Positions 39,191 to 49,756 of a stretch of 64,000 bases of DNA are shown here, piece by piece; position 1 is the first letter of the stretch, and each line of letters starts with the position of its first letter. The notes beneath the pieces are model-generated. The model did no database searches, was not told the DNA's origin, and worked only from the letters and a program-made list of their open reading frames with translations. The stretch is from Francisella salimarina (GTDB lineage: Bacteria; Pseudomonadota; Gammaproteobacteria; Francisellales; Francisellaceae): contig NZ_VOJA01000003.1 of the NCBI RefSeq assembly GCF_007923265.1, positions 248,001 through 312,000 on the forward strand. The letters are read 5' to 3'. A program made the position numbers and the translations under genes.

Positions 39191-40876
39191 ATGATTCCTG
39201 AAGGTTATTCACGTAGACTTGTTGGACCTAACTTGTTTTTTAAAGAGACTGGAACGGTTCTGGATGTGCCACTTATAGAGCACCGCGATAAATTGACAGA
39301 ACTTTTTTATCAAGAGGCTAATAGGATTCTTCCTGTATTAGGTTGGCAAGATATAAAACTTACTCATAAGTTTTTTAATAATGGTGTTCGTTATGCAATG
39401 ATTGCCCCTGTCGATATTACAATGCCAGCGTGTGATGTTATTGACTTTATTTGGCTTTCTGTGAGAGAAGGTTTTGAAACAGGCAGTTTCAAATCACTTC
39501 AAGAAGCACAAGATGAGCTAATGCCTTTTATAAATGAAGACAAAAACTTAACTTATAGAAAGCTTTATGAATTAGCTAAATCCAAAGGTTTTAATGCTTT
39601 TAGAGATAAGAATAAAGCTTATGTTGGTTCTGGTACTGGTTGTTATGAGTTTGATTTAGACAACGATAAAATTGAAGATGTTGACTGGTCAAAAGTTTAT
39701 GATATACCGGCTGTTATTGTAACAGGTACAAATGGTAAGACTACAACGGTCAGACTTACTGATTATATTTGTCGTACAGCAGGTAAGCTTACAGGGTATA
39801 CATCTACTGATTGGGTCAAGGTAAATGATGAGTTGATAGATGAGGGCGATTACTCGGGTCCAACAGGACATCAATTTGTTCTTACAAATAAGAAAGTCGA
39901 AGTAGCTCTGCTAGAGTCTGCTCGAGGAGGACTTTTAAAAAGAGGTTTAATAGAAACTTATGTTGATGCAGCAGCTGTTACGAATGTCTCTGCTGATCAT
40001 TTAGGTGAAGATGGAATAGAGACTGTTGCAGAGTTAGCAGAAGCAAAATCGATTGTGTTTCGTACGATGGGCAAAGGCTCTCATGCTATTATCAACTTAG
40101 ATAATTCGTATATGAAAGAGCGCTTTGATAAGTTAACTTGTGCAAAAATTATCGTGACGCAAAATCCAGAGCAACACGATATGGACTATTATTTATCAAA
40201 GTCTGATTATGCTTGTATTGTTGAAAATGGTAGCTTTACTTGGATAAGTAGTGACTCTAAACAGGAAATACTGCCAGTTGTTGATGCTCCATTGACAGTT
40301 AAAGGTTTTGCTAAGCATAATATCGAAAATGCTATGATCGCTATAGCTTTATCTTTTAAGCTTGGAATTAGTTTTGATAATATCGAAAAAGCTCTTAGAA
40401 GCTATAAGAATGATCCTAAAGTTAATAGAGGCCGTGCTAATATCTTTGAGTTTGATAATAAGGTTGTGGTTCTTGATTATGCTCATAATGAAGCTGGTAT
40501 GGATGCGTTATTGAGTATGATGAAAGCTTATGATAAAGGTGGCAAGAAATACTTGATGATTGGTACTACTGGGGATAGGAAGTATCTGATACCTGGCATA
40601 AATGACATTATAATTAAGCATGGTATTGATTTTGTGGTCATTAAAGAAACAGAGAAGTATCTTAGAGGAGCTGAGCCTCTTGAACTACCGACATTAATCC
40701 GAGGTGATTTACAGAGCAAAGGGTTTGATATCTCAAAGACTTATATTTCACATGGTGAGCTAACAGGTGTGAAGTATATCTTAGACAAGCTTGAAGATGA
40801 TGATATTGGCATTTTCTGTTGTCAGGCTGAGCTAGAGGAGGTCGCAAACTATCTTGAGAACCTAGCTCAGAAGTAG
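39191..40876 (+). CDS. Cyanophycin-synthetase paralogue lacking the ATP-grasp domain
   Basis: A 561-residue Mur-ligase-like protein. Its first residues resemble the N-terminus of CphA (both have a VGPN motif and a nearby hydrophobic stretch). It then jumps to the Mur-ligase domain at about residue 170: IVTGTNGKTTTVRL, LLESARGGLLKRGL, NVSADHLGEDGI and the C-terminal VLDYAHNEAGMDAL, all intact. The ATP-grasp half that adds aspartate in CphA is absent. It may catalyse one amide addition, either as a partner of CphA or making a distinct product. It ends 4 bases before the convergent ispF. Confidence 0.8.
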   Translation: MIPEGYSRRLVGPNLFFKETGTVLDVPLIEHRDKLTELFYQEANRILPVLGWQDIKLTHKFFNNGVRYAMIAPVDITMPACDVIDFIWLSVREGFETGSFKSLQEAQDELMPFINEDKNLTYRKLYELAKSKGFNAFRDKNKAYVGSGTGCYEFDLDNDKIEDVDWSKVYDIPAVIVTGTNGKTTTVRLTDYICRTAGKLTGYTSTDWVKVNDELIDEGDYSGPTGHQFVLTNKKVEVALLESARGGLLKRGLIETYVDAAAVTNVSADHLGEDGIETVAELAEAKSIVFRTMGKGSHAIINLDNSYMKERFDKLTCAKIIVTQNPEQHDMDYYLSKSDYACIVENGSFTWISSDSKQEILPVVDAPLTVKGFAKHNIENAMIAIALSFKLGISFDNIEKALRSYKNDPKVNRGRANIFEFDNKVVVLDYAHNEAGMDALLSMMKAYDKGGKKYLMIGTTGDRKYLIPGINDIIIKHGIDFVVIKETEKYLRGAEPLELPTLIRGDLQSKGFDISKTYISHGELTGVKYILDKLEDDDIGIFCCQAELEEVANYLENLAQK

Positions 40877-40880
40877 TCAG

Positions 40881-41360
40881 TTATCTATTTAGTAGGCATA
40901 CAACGTGTGTGGCAATGCCTTCTTTCCTACCTATAAATCCTAACCGTTCTGTGGTTGTTGCCTTAATATTTATTTGATTAGTTTGAACTTCAAGCACATT
41001 TGCTAAACAAGCTTTCATTTTTTCGATATGAGGAAGCATCTTAGGTGCTTGTGCAATTATGGTACAATCAATATTACTGATTTCGTACTCCTTATCATCA
41101 AGCATTCTTTTTATTTCAGATAAGAAAAATTTACTATCAGTATTTTTATACTCCATATCGGTATCAGGGAAGTGTTTACCTATATCTCCAAGACCTAGTG
41201 CACCTAAAATAGCATCACAAAGAGCATGGATTAATACATCACCATCAGAGTGAGCTTCTAATCCCATTTCATATGGAATCTCAATTCCACCAATAATGAT
41301 ATTTTTTTTTGAAGATGTGAATTTGTGCACATCAAAACCGTGACCAATTCTAAATGACAT
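40881..41360 (-). CDS. ispF: 2-C-methyl-D-erythritol 2,4-cyclodiphosphate synthase
   Basis: Cyclises CDP-methylerythritol phosphate in the MEP isoprenoid pathway. The ATG at 41360 gives 159 residues, the usual length; a frame extending to 41408 overlaps the rhodanese gene and has no homology there. Family marks are [11 protein letters not shown] at the start (metal ligands D and H), the [32 protein letters not shown] block near residues 35-65, and [18 protein letters not shown] near the end. The usual partner ispD is not adjacent. Confidence 0.96.
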   Translation of the reverse strand: MSFRIGHGFDVHKFTSSKKNIIIGGIEIPYEMGLEAHSDGDVLIHALCDAILGALGLGDIGKHFPDTDMEYKNTDSKFFLSEIKRMLDDKEYEISNIDCTIIAQAPKMLPHIEKMKACLANVLEVQTNQINIKATTTERLGFIGRKEGIATHVVCLLNR

Positions 41361-41371
41361 TACTTTTATCC

Positions 41372-42124
41372 TTAATCCTGTGACACTGGGTAGTTGTTCG
41401 CTAGCCAACCTTCTTTAATTCCTCCACTCATTGAGTAAACATTTTTATATCCCATTTTTTGCAAATTAAAACCTGCTAATAGTGACCTGTAGCCAGATCC
41501 ACAGTATAGATAAATTTTTTGGTCCCTATTAGGTATAAGATTTTCAATCTTAACCTCTATTTGTCCTTTGCTTAGGTGTGTTGCTCCTGGAATATGGAAC
41601 TGAGCAAACTCAGAATCTTCTCTAACATCAATAACGACTCCATCAAGATTGTTGTTTTCATACATCTTGTAAAGACTATCTGCTGAAATCTCAGGTACTT
41701 GATGTTTTGCTTGATTAATTAAGTTTATATACTGGGTTGGCATAAAATCTTTTGGTTTATTAGTAGGGTAGCCATTTGTATTCCATGCTCTCCAACCACC
41801 ATCAACAGAAATTACATTTTTATATCCCATTTTTTGTAGTAAATCAGTAACTAAAGCGGATCTAAAGCCACCGCCACAATAAAAGTACATTTTTTGATTT
41901 TTATTGGGTACTAGCTGCTCAATACGACATTCAATTAGTCCTTTACTAATATGAATAGCATTAGGAATGTATCCATTTGCAAATTCAGACTCTTCACGTG
42001 TATCAATAAGTAAACCATCAAGAGTTTCTGTTTCATTCATTTTGTTGATATCGTCAACTGTACATTCTTGTATTCTACTTTTTGCATCGTTTACTAAATC
42101 TAAAAAACCTGATGTGTGTTGCAT
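41372..42124 (-). CDS. Tandem rhodanese-domain protein
   Basis: A 250-residue cytoplasmic protein with two rhodanese domains of about 110 residues. Each carries a full active-site loop with cysteine: [10 protein letters not shown] in the first and [10 protein letters not shown] in the second. Each domain also has the entry motif [20 protein letters not shown] or [20 protein letters not shown]. Having two active cysteines is unusual, because many tandem rhodaneses keep only one. It probably transfers sulfane sulfur or detoxifies cyanide. ispF follows 11 bases on, but no functional link is evident. Confidence 0.85.
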   Translation of the reverse strand: MQHTSGFLDLVNDAKSRIQECTVDDINKMNETETLDGLLIDTREESEFANGYIPNAIHISKGLIECRIEQLVPNKNQKMYFYCGGGFRSALVTDLLQKMGYKNVISVDGGWRAWNTNGYPTNKPKDFMPTQYINLINQAKHQVPEISADSLYKMYENNNLDGVVIDVREDSEFAQFHIPGATHLSKGQIEVKIENLIPNRDQKIYLYCGSGYRSLLAGFNLQKMGYKNVYSMSGGIKEGWLANNYPVSQD

Positions 42125-42195
42125 ATCTATACCTTATAGTTTTGTAATTAAATAACTATTTATATTTTATATTTTTATTTGCTTAAAGAGAATAT

Positions 42196-43407
42196 TTAAA
42201 GAATATAATCAATGACTTGGAATATGATGATGATAATTGCAATAGTTAGAGCAAAGTTGTTAAGCTTGCTATTTTTCATTGATTTGTAAATTATTTCAAA
42301 ATTACGGTTACAAAGTATTCTAACCATATTTAGTGGACATGAAACAAGCATAATTAGAGAAAATAGACCTACAACAGAAAGAGCGATTAAGAAAAGCTTT
42401 TTAAAATAATAGTTCAGAAATATCGGTAACATGAAAAGCAGAAAGCTTAGAAGAATGTTTTTGCTTAGTGTTGATAGGTTGTTCATTTTAAATCTATCAA
42501 GTATTAGATCTTTTAATGCTAATGATAGAGTTATAAAAGCAGTTGTCACAGAAATTGTAATAAAGGTATAAATCAAAGTTATAACTTCAGAAGACTGAAT
42601 ATTAGCTTTAAGAATATAAATAAGCTGAGTGACACTATCTTCGGAGCTAAGAGATTTTAAGACTTCAGCAAAACTATTTTTATCACCATAAATAGCTATA
42701 TTGCCAAATATTGATACTATCCAGCATACATATATTACTAGTATTATTAGAGATGCAACTATAATAATTCTTCTAATATCTTTTGGGTGTGGTCCTACAT
42801 AGTTGACAACGCTAGGAACAATTATGTGAGCTGAGAATGTTGTGGCAAGTATAGGTAAAGTAACTATAACCTCTTTTAGAGTGCCAAAACTATAGCTATC
42901 TAGCTTAGAGATGCTTATAGACTTGAAGAGTAAAAGTATTGTAAATAATATGATAATAAGCTTTACGGTAAGAAAAATCCTATTAAGCCATTCAGCAGGC
43001 CCTGTGCCTTTTAATATAAATCCACCAAAAAGTATAACAAAGCCAATCTCTATAATAATATAGTTTATATCTAGTAGGCTTTCAAAAGATGAGCCTATTG
43101 CAGAGATATATGCTGCAAGCATTCCGTAAAGTATTCCAAAAGCACATATATAAACCAGAATGACTCCTGGTTTCTTAAAGAGTTTATGAGCAAGCCCTAG
43201 ATAACTAATACCACTTTCAAAATGCAGGCAGGCTTCTGCAACAGCTAATGTTGAATATGTCATTAAAAGCCACATCAAAAACATTATGATGCAACCAATA
43301 ACGACACCAAAGCTTGAAAGAATCATAGGAATAGCAAGAATACCTCCGCCTAAAGAGGTACCTATAATCAAGAAGATACTACCAATTTGCTTATTTATAC
43401 TTGTCAA
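42196..43407 (-). CDS. Aromatic amino-acid permease (HAAAP family, TyrP/Mtr-like)
   Basis: A 403-residue inner-membrane transporter with about 11 membrane segments. The first helix has the conserved unwound region IIGTSLGGGILAIPMILSSFG near residues 13-33, as in TyrP and Mtr. It starts at TTG 43407, with no ATG nearby. Members take up tyrosine or tryptophan; which of these is not clear by eye. It lies between metIQ and the rhodanese gene with gaps of 81 and 71 bases, so it may have its own promoter. Confidence 0.85.
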   Translation of the reverse strand: MTSINKQIGSIFLIIGTSLGGGILAIPMILSSFGVVIGCIIMFLMWLLMTYSTLAVAEACLHFESGISYLGLAHKLFKKPGVILVYICAFGILYGMLAAYISAIGSSFESLLDINYIIIEIGFVILFGGFILKGTGPAEWLNRIFLTVKLIIILFTILLLFKSISISKLDSYSFGTLKEVIVTLPILATTFSAHIIVPSVVNYVGPHPKDIRRIIIVASLIILVIYVCWIVSIFGNIAIYGDKNSFAEVLKSLSSEDSVTQLIYILKANIQSSEVITLIYTFITISVTTAFITLSLALKDLILDRFKMNNLSTLSKNILLSFLLFMLPIFLNYYFKKLFLIALSVVGLFSLIMLVSCPLNMVRILCNRNFEIIYKSMKNSKLNNFALTIAIIIIIFQVIDYIL

Positions 43408-43488
43408 TTTTTAGAATAGTAAGTTTTATCTTTGAATACATTAAAACATATAAAATTATGATTATAAATTAATAAATGAAAGAAATAA

Positions 43489-44961
43489 TTACCAAGCTGG
43501 TATAGCAGCACCATTCGGATAAAGTTTTTCAGCTAATTGTTTAACTTCATCTGTATTAAATGCTTGTACATACTCTTTAAGTTTAGGATTATCTTTTTGC
43601 GACTCTTTAACAGCAATAACATTTGCAAAAGGAGAATCTTTAGGTTCTACAAAAAGAGCATCTTTTAGGCTTAGACCTGCCTTAGGTATATAGTCATTAT
43701 TTACAATACCAATATCTACATCGCCTAAATTATTAGGGATTTGATCTGCTTGTAAAGCTATGATTTTTAGATTTTTGGGATTACTAGCTATACTGTCTGT
43801 AGTAGCCTTCCAAGTTATACCATCTTTAAGTTTGATTAATCCAGCATCTTGTAGAATCATTAATGCTCTACCTTGATTAGTAGGGTCATTAGGGATTGCT
43901 ACTGTAGCACCATTTGGAATATCTTGGATATTTTTATACTTTTTAGAAAACATTCCCATTGGGTATAAGAAAGTCTTACCAATATATGTAAGCTTATAAC
44001 CAAACTGTTTGATTTGATTTTCTAGGAATGGAATGTGTTGGAAAACATTTGCTTGCAACTCCCCATCATTAAGTGCTCTATTAGGAATGTTGTAATCACC
44101 AAATGTTACTAGATTTACATCAAGATTATATTTTTCTTTAGCCATTTTTTTACTTAGCTGCATGATTTTATCTTGAGGAGGACTGGTAATATATCCGACA
44201 GTTATTTCATTTGTATTGGTAGTAGCTGCAGCATTCACATATAGCTGTGTAGCACTTGCAGCCAATAGAATGGCAGTAATAATCCAAAGTGAAGTCAATT
44301 TCTTGGCTGTAACTAGATAGTTGCCGAATGATTGGGTGATTTGGACAAGTATAACTAACATAATTACACCACCAAGTAGTAAAGTGTAATTACCGTAATT
44401 ATAACCTTTGAAATAGGTCAAATCACCTAGGCCACCACCACCAACGATACCAGCCATAGCTGAGAAACCGATTAGTGAAATACATGTTAAAGTAGCAGCA
44501 TCAATTAACAAATTTTTTGATTCAGGAAGTAATACTTTAAAAATAATCTGCCTTTTAGTTGCTCCCATTGATTTGGCTGCTTCAATAAGCCCGTTATCAA
44601 CTTCACGCAAAGCTGATTCAGTTAGTCGAGCATAAAATGGCAGAGCAGCAATAGCCAGAGGTACTATTGAAGCGGTAGTCCCTATTGTTGTGCCAACTAT
44701 AAGTCTTGTCAGAGGATATAGAAGTATTAGCAATATGATATATGGGATACTTCTAGTTATATTTATAATAATACTGAATGTTTTGTTAAATCCTTTAACA
44801 GCAACATTTTTACTATCTTGTGTTATATACAGTAATATGCCTAATAATATACCACCTATAACAGCCACTAAAGTAGCTATGAAAACCATAAAAATAGTTT
44901 CCCATGTTGATTGAGCTATTAGGCTAAGCTCATGTAAACTAAATATTGTCTGCTGTTGCAT
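43489..44961 (-). CDS. metIQ: MetI-MetQ fusion, methionine ABC permease plus binding domain
   Basis: One polypeptide of 490 residues in which permease and binding protein are joined. Residues 1 to about 215 are MetI: five membrane segments and the EAA loop NGLIEAAKSMGATKRQIIFKVLLPE near residue 127. A further hydrophobic segment around 222-245 leads into a periplasmic MetQ domain from about 250, with ITVGYITSPPQDK and VFQHIPFLENQI. The MetQ part has no lipobox cysteine, so its tethering is by fusion. The 23-base overlap with metN ties the two genes together. Confidence 0.92.
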   Translation of the reverse strand: MQQQTIFSLHELSLIAQSTWETIFMVFIATLVAVIGGILLGILLYITQDSKNVAVKGFNKTFSIIINITRSIPYIILLILLYPLTRLIVGTTIGTTASIVPLAIAALPFYARLTESALREVDNGLIEAAKSMGATKRQIIFKVLLPESKNLLIDAATLTCISLIGFSAMAGIVGGGGLGDLTYFKGYNYGNYTLLLGGVIMLVILVQITQSFGNYLVTAKKLTSLWIITAILLAASATQLYVNAAATTNTNEITVGYITSPPQDKIMQLSKKMAKEKYNLDVNLVTFGDYNIPNRALNDGELQANVFQHIPFLENQIKQFGYKLTYIGKTFLYPMGMFSKKYKNIQDIPNGATVAIPNDPTNQGRALMILQDAGLIKLKDGITWKATTDSIASNPKNLKIIALQADQIPNNLGDVDIGIVNNDYIPKAGLSLKDALFVEPKDSPFANVIAVKESQKDNPKLKEYVQAFNTDEVKQLAEKLYPNGAAIPAW

Positions 44962-45991
44962 AACCTAGCACCTTTAAATTAACATCTTGGTTTGAAAGAA
45001 ATCTTAATGCATTTTCCCAGTCTTGACGCTCACCTGTAATATGACAAATGGCAATTCCAACTATTTGTTCTTGGATTGTTTCTATATTTGCTTGAATGAT
45101 ACTCGCTGTAGCATTAAATTGACGAGAAATCTCAGCAATGATAGGCATCTTACCTTTATCTCCATAGAATGTTAGTTGTACTACGGGGTATGTATCATCA
45201 TAGCTATAAGGATTGTCATAAAGTCTTTTAGCTATGAAGTCTGGAACTTTTGTGTGTATGCTTGTCTCAACAAAAGATTTTGTTACAGGGGCTTGAGGAT
45301 CTAGGAATATATCTAATGTTTTGCCCATTTCTGCAATACGACCTTTGTCAATAATTGCTACACGATCACAGATTTTTCTGACGACATCCATTTCATGTGT
45401 GATTAGAACTATTGTTAAGCCAAGTTCTTTGTTTAACCTTTTAAGAAGTGCTAAAATTTGTTTTGTAGATGTTGGATCTAGTGCAGATGTTGCTTCATCT
45501 GATAATAAAACTAAAGGATCTAAAGCTAAAGCTCGAGCAATTGCAACTTTTTGTTTTTGACCTCCACTAAGCTCTTGAGGATATGCATTCGCTTTATTTG
45601 GAAGCTCTACCAGCTCTAAAAGCTCAAAAACTCTTTTTTTGATTTCAGCTTTTGGTATTCCTTGAATCTCAAGTGGAAGGGCGATATTCTCAAAAACATT
45701 GCGAGATGATAGCAAGTTGAAATGCTGAAATATCATCGAAACTTTTTTGCGAAATTCTCTAAGCTGTTTTGGATTCTTCTTTGTAATATTTTCATCCGCA
45801 ATGAATATTGAACCATCAGTAGGTTGTTCTAGAAGATTTAAGCACCTTAAAAGAGAGCTCTTACCGGCACCACTATGACCTATTATACCAAATATCTCAC
45901 CTTGTTTAATATCAAGATTTATATTATCAAGTACAAGGTTACTAGTATTATTTGATCTGTACTCTTTTTTTAAATTTTTAATTTGAATCAT
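44939..45991 (-). CDS. metN: Methionine ABC transporter ATP-binding protein
   Basis: ATPase of the D/L-methionine importer. The ATG at 45991 gives 350 residues; a longer frame to 46033 only adds residues overlapping plsY. The N-terminal ATPase has Walker A GHSGAGKSS, signature LSGGQKQKVAIARAL near residue 139, and Walker B VLLSDEATSALD with the switch His in ITHEMDVV. The last 80 residues (about 265-345) are the NIL domain, which in MetN binds methionine and shuts the transporter down. It overlaps plsY by 14 bases. Confidence 0.95.
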   Translation of the reverse strand: MIQIKNLKKEYRSNNTSNLVLDNINLDIKQGEIFGIIGHSGAGKSSLLRCLNLLEQPTDGSIFIADENITKKNPKQLREFRKKVSMIFQHFNLLSSRNVFENIALPLEIQGIPKAEIKKRVFELLELVELPNKANAYPQELSGGQKQKVAIARALALDPLVLLSDEATSALDPTSTKQILALLKRLNKELGLTIVLITHEMDVVRKICDRVAIIDKGRIAEMGKTLDIFLDPQAPVTKSFVETSIHTKVPDFIAKRLYDNPYSYDDTYPVVQLTFYGDKGKMPIIAEISRQFNATASIIQANIETIQEQIVGIAICHITGERQDWENALRFLSNQDVNLKVLGYATADNI

Positions 45992-46592
45992 TTTTTGCCT
46001 TTGCTTTATCGCCGATTTTACTTTCTTGACCACTGATTAATCTTTGAATATTTCCTCTGTGTTTAACAAGTATTATTATCGCTATTATCAAAAATGGTGT
46101 TGCCACCTGTAAATCAGATGTAAATATTACTGAAAAACTTGCTATAACAGTAGCTACTAATGCTGATAAAGATGAATAACGAGTAATCACAGCAACACAT
46201 AACCACGTAATGACAAATATTAAACCCAAAATCCAGCTAAATCCAAATAGTGTACCTATTAAAGTTGCAACACCTTTGCCGCCTTTGAAGCCAAAGAAAA
46301 GAGGGAATATATGACCAAGGATTGCATATAGTGCAGTACAAGCAGTTATAAACTCATTCCCAGTTAATACTTTAGCTAAAACTACGGGCACTAGACCTTT
46401 TAGTATATCAAATGCAAGAGTTATTACTGCTGGTACTTTACCACCTATTCTTAGAACATTTGTAGTTCCTGGGTTACCAGAACCAACACTTCTCGGAGAT
46501 GGTAATCTAAATATATAACAGACAATAATTGCACTATTAATTGATCCCAAAAGATAAGCAAACACTAGTATGCTAAAATTTAAAAAGTTCAT
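45978..46592 (-). CDS. plsY: Acyl-phosphate glycerol-3-phosphate acyltransferase
   Basis: Inner-membrane enzyme that acylates glycerol-3-phosphate from acyl phosphate as the first step of phospholipid synthesis. The 204 residues have about five membrane segments. The three conserved cytosolic motifs are present: SPRSVGSGNPGTTNVLR near residue 33, the FKGGKGVAT segment near residue 102 and the RHRGN-type end (KHRGNIQRLISGQE). It is the first gene of the plsY-metN-metIQ set. Confidence 0.96.
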   Translation of the reverse strand: MNFLNFSILVFAYLLGSINSAIIVCYIFRLPSPRSVGSGNPGTTNVLRIGGKVPAVITLAFDILKGLVPVVLAKVLTGNEFITACTALYAILGHIFPLFFGFKGGKGVATLIGTLFGFSWILGLIFVITWLCVAVITRYSSLSALVATVIASFSVIFTSDLQVATPFLIIAIIILVKHRGNIQRLISGQESKIGDKAKAKNDSN

Positions 46593-46703
46593 TGTTTTCC
46601 TTGATGATTTTAAAACTATTTGAGTTATTATAAGAGATAATACTATCTAGGCAATATCTTCGCTAGCTATTTTTATAAGTTTGTTATAGGATTAGTAGCT
46701 TAA

Positions 46704-47852
<1,149 letters not shown>

Positions 47853-47893
47853 GCATCAAATAGGATGTCCTAAGTATGAGATTGAAAGTATAA

Positions 47894-48766
47894 TCAAAAG
47901 TATGAAGATAATAATTTTTTGATAATACTAAAACTATCTGTCTCTGAATCTTTTGCTAAAAGATAATATGATTTTCCTGTCATGTAGTCTTGTTGAGGTG
48001 GTACATAAAGAAATCCATTTTTGATGTGTTCTTGAATTAGAAGTCTATCTGTAACAAAGAAACCAATACCTGAAAAGCAAGCTTGAATTGCTTGAAGAGA
48101 ATTTTTGAAGATTATATTTTTGTTAGGCTTTTTTGAGATGTTGTTGTGTTGTGCCCAGAGTTGATAATCATCAATGCGAATTTTATCATCAACATAGATT
48201 AGCTTTTGTTCTAATATTATTTCTGAGAGGCTACTACCAGAGTGCTTATTATTACAAACTAGTATTAACTCACCATCTGCTAGTTTGAATTTGTTTTTAT
48301 TGCTAAAATCACTGTCAATACCATACTCTATGCTGATATCTATATCATCATAATCAAAATTTACTCTTCTGCCTAGACTAATGAGCTGTATTTCTGTATT
48401 TACTAGTGAATTTATTAAATCATCGAGTTTTGGTATTAGCCAATTTGCACAAAGTGTAGTCATACAGTTTATAGATAATTTTTTAGTGCGTTGTTTTTTT
48501 AGTACCTCTGTTGCATTGTGAATTTCTGATACTAGAGGGTCTATCATTGTGTAGTACTCTCTGGCTAAGTCAGTAATGACTAGATTTCGTTTATCCGTGA
48601 TAAATAGTTTTTTGTTAAGGTAGTTTTCTAATTTTTTTATAGATTGGCTCACAGCAGAGTGAGTCATAAATAGCTGTTCTGCAGCTTTAGTATAACTTTG
48701 TGTTTTCATTACTGCTATAAAAACTGGTAATGAATTTAAAGGAGGTAAGTCATTTTTTTTAATCAT
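47894..48766 (-). CDS. LysR-family transcriptional regulator
   Basis: A 290-residue DNA-binding regulator. The ATG at 48766 fits the LysR fold (MIKKNDLPPLNSLPVFIAVMK); a longer frame to 48952 has no homology and overlaps the divergent gene. The winged helix-turn-helix lies near residues 15-75, with TQSYTKAAEQLFMTHSAVSQSIKKLE. The rest is the two-lobed effector domain. It is divergent from the EamA exporter and isochorismatase-like genes, which it probably controls. Confidence 0.9.
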   Translation of the reverse strand: MIKKNDLPPLNSLPVFIAVMKTQSYTKAAEQLFMTHSAVSQSIKKLENYLNKKLFITDKRNLVITDLAREYYTMIDPLVSEIHNATEVLKKQRTKKLSINCMTTLCANWLIPKLDDLINSLVNTEIQLISLGRRVNFDYDDIDISIEYGIDSDFSNKNKFKLADGELILVCNNKHSGSSLSEIILEQKLIYVDDKIRIDDYQLWAQHNNISKKPNKNIIFKNSLQAIQACFSGIGFFVTDRLLIQEHIKNGFLYVPPQQDYMTGKSYYLLAKDSETDSFSIIKKLLSSYF

Positions 48767-48771
48767 ATTGT

Positions 48772-48798
48772 GTAAGAAAAACTTACTTATAATGTAAG
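48772..48798. promoter_or_regulatory. Candidate LysR operator in the divergent promoter
   Basis: Three half-sites form two overlapping inverted repeats: GTAAG-N5-CTTAC (48772-48786) and CTTAC-N7-GTAAG (48782-48798). The second contains a T-N11-A core typical of LysR boxes, and TATAAT for the rightward promoter sits in its middle (48788-48793). It is 6 bases from the regulator's start codon, so the regulator may also control itself. Confidence 0.5.
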
Positions 48799-48869
48799 AA
48801 TAAAGCGTTTTACAGATTGGTGCAAGAGTTATATTATTCTTATATCTTAAATTTATGGAGTAAAGAAAA

Positions 48870-49742
48870 ATGAACCGAATAAATAACTTTATAAGCTTAT
48901 GGTTTATGACAGTTTCTGCAGCTCTTATAGCTTTTGGCTCATTTGCACGCAAGTATCTGATACAAATAGATGGGATCTACTTAACCATGTTAGTTTCATT
49001 TGTTGGTGGAGGCATACTTATGTGGTGGGTTGTAAGTATTTCTTCCTTTTCAAGGGTTGCTCCTTTCGCTTGGCGTTCAATATTTATTAGGGTAGTGTTT
49101 AGTCTATTTGCACAGTTATTTTTCTTTATAAGTTTAAGTAATGGCTCATTATTGATTACCATTTTACTATTTAATACTAGTCCTTTATTCATCCCGGTTA
49201 TTAGGTTTTTGTTTTATAAGCAGAGTGTTAGTTACTTTAATTTTGCTTGTATTATTATTAGCTTTTTGGGAATTTACCTTATACTGGGTGTTGGAGAAGG
49301 TAATGTTAATACATATAATCTTTGCGCTCTTTTTGCGGGAGTTTTAAATGCAGCATCTCAAGTTGTTTTATACAATGCAAGCAAAAAAGAAGATGTGTTT
49401 ATTATAAATCTTTGGATATATACATTTATAGGAATATTTTTATTATTATTGCTACCGTTTAACATGTCTGCTATATCTAGCTTAAATGAGGTGTCAATGA
49501 AACCTGTAGTCATTTGGGTATCCGTAGCTATAATTATATTTGGTATTAGTTCACAGATTTTTAGAGTAAAAGCCTTTAAGTACACTAAAGATCCTTCACT
49601 AATAGCCCCAGCTATGTATTTTTCAGTAATAGTTGCAGCACTATTAGATGTTGTGTTTTATGATAGCTCTATAAGTTGTATGGAGATGATAGGAATTTTG
49701 ATGGTGTGTGTTTCAAGCATATTGTCTTTAATAAGAAAATAA
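48870..49742 (+). CDS. EamA-family (DMT superfamily) transporter
   Basis: A 290-residue inner-membrane protein with about ten membrane segments in two repeats, as in EamA exporters. The first repeat ends near LLFNTSPLFIPVIRFLFYKQ (about residue 105). The second contains SSQIFRVKAFKYTKDPSLIAPAMYFSV near residue 230, the typical second-half signature. Members export amino acids or other metabolites; the substrate here is unknown. An isochorismatase-like gene follows after 14 bases and a LysR gene diverges upstream. Confidence 0.85.
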   Translation: MNRINNFISLWFMTVSAALIAFGSFARKYLIQIDGIYLTMLVSFVGGGILMWWVVSISSFSRVAPFAWRSIFIRVVFSLFAQLFFFISLSNGSLLITILLFNTSPLFIPVIRFLFYKQSVSYFNFACIIISFLGIYLILGVGEGNVNTYNLCALFAGVLNAASQVVLYNASKKEDVFIINLWIYTFIGIFLLLLLPFNMSAISSLNEVSMKPVVIWVSVAIIIFGISSQIFRVKAFKYTKDPSLIAPAMYFSVIVAALLDVVFYDSSISCMEMIGILMVCVSSILSLIRK

Positions 49743-49756
49743 TAAGAGGAAAATAA

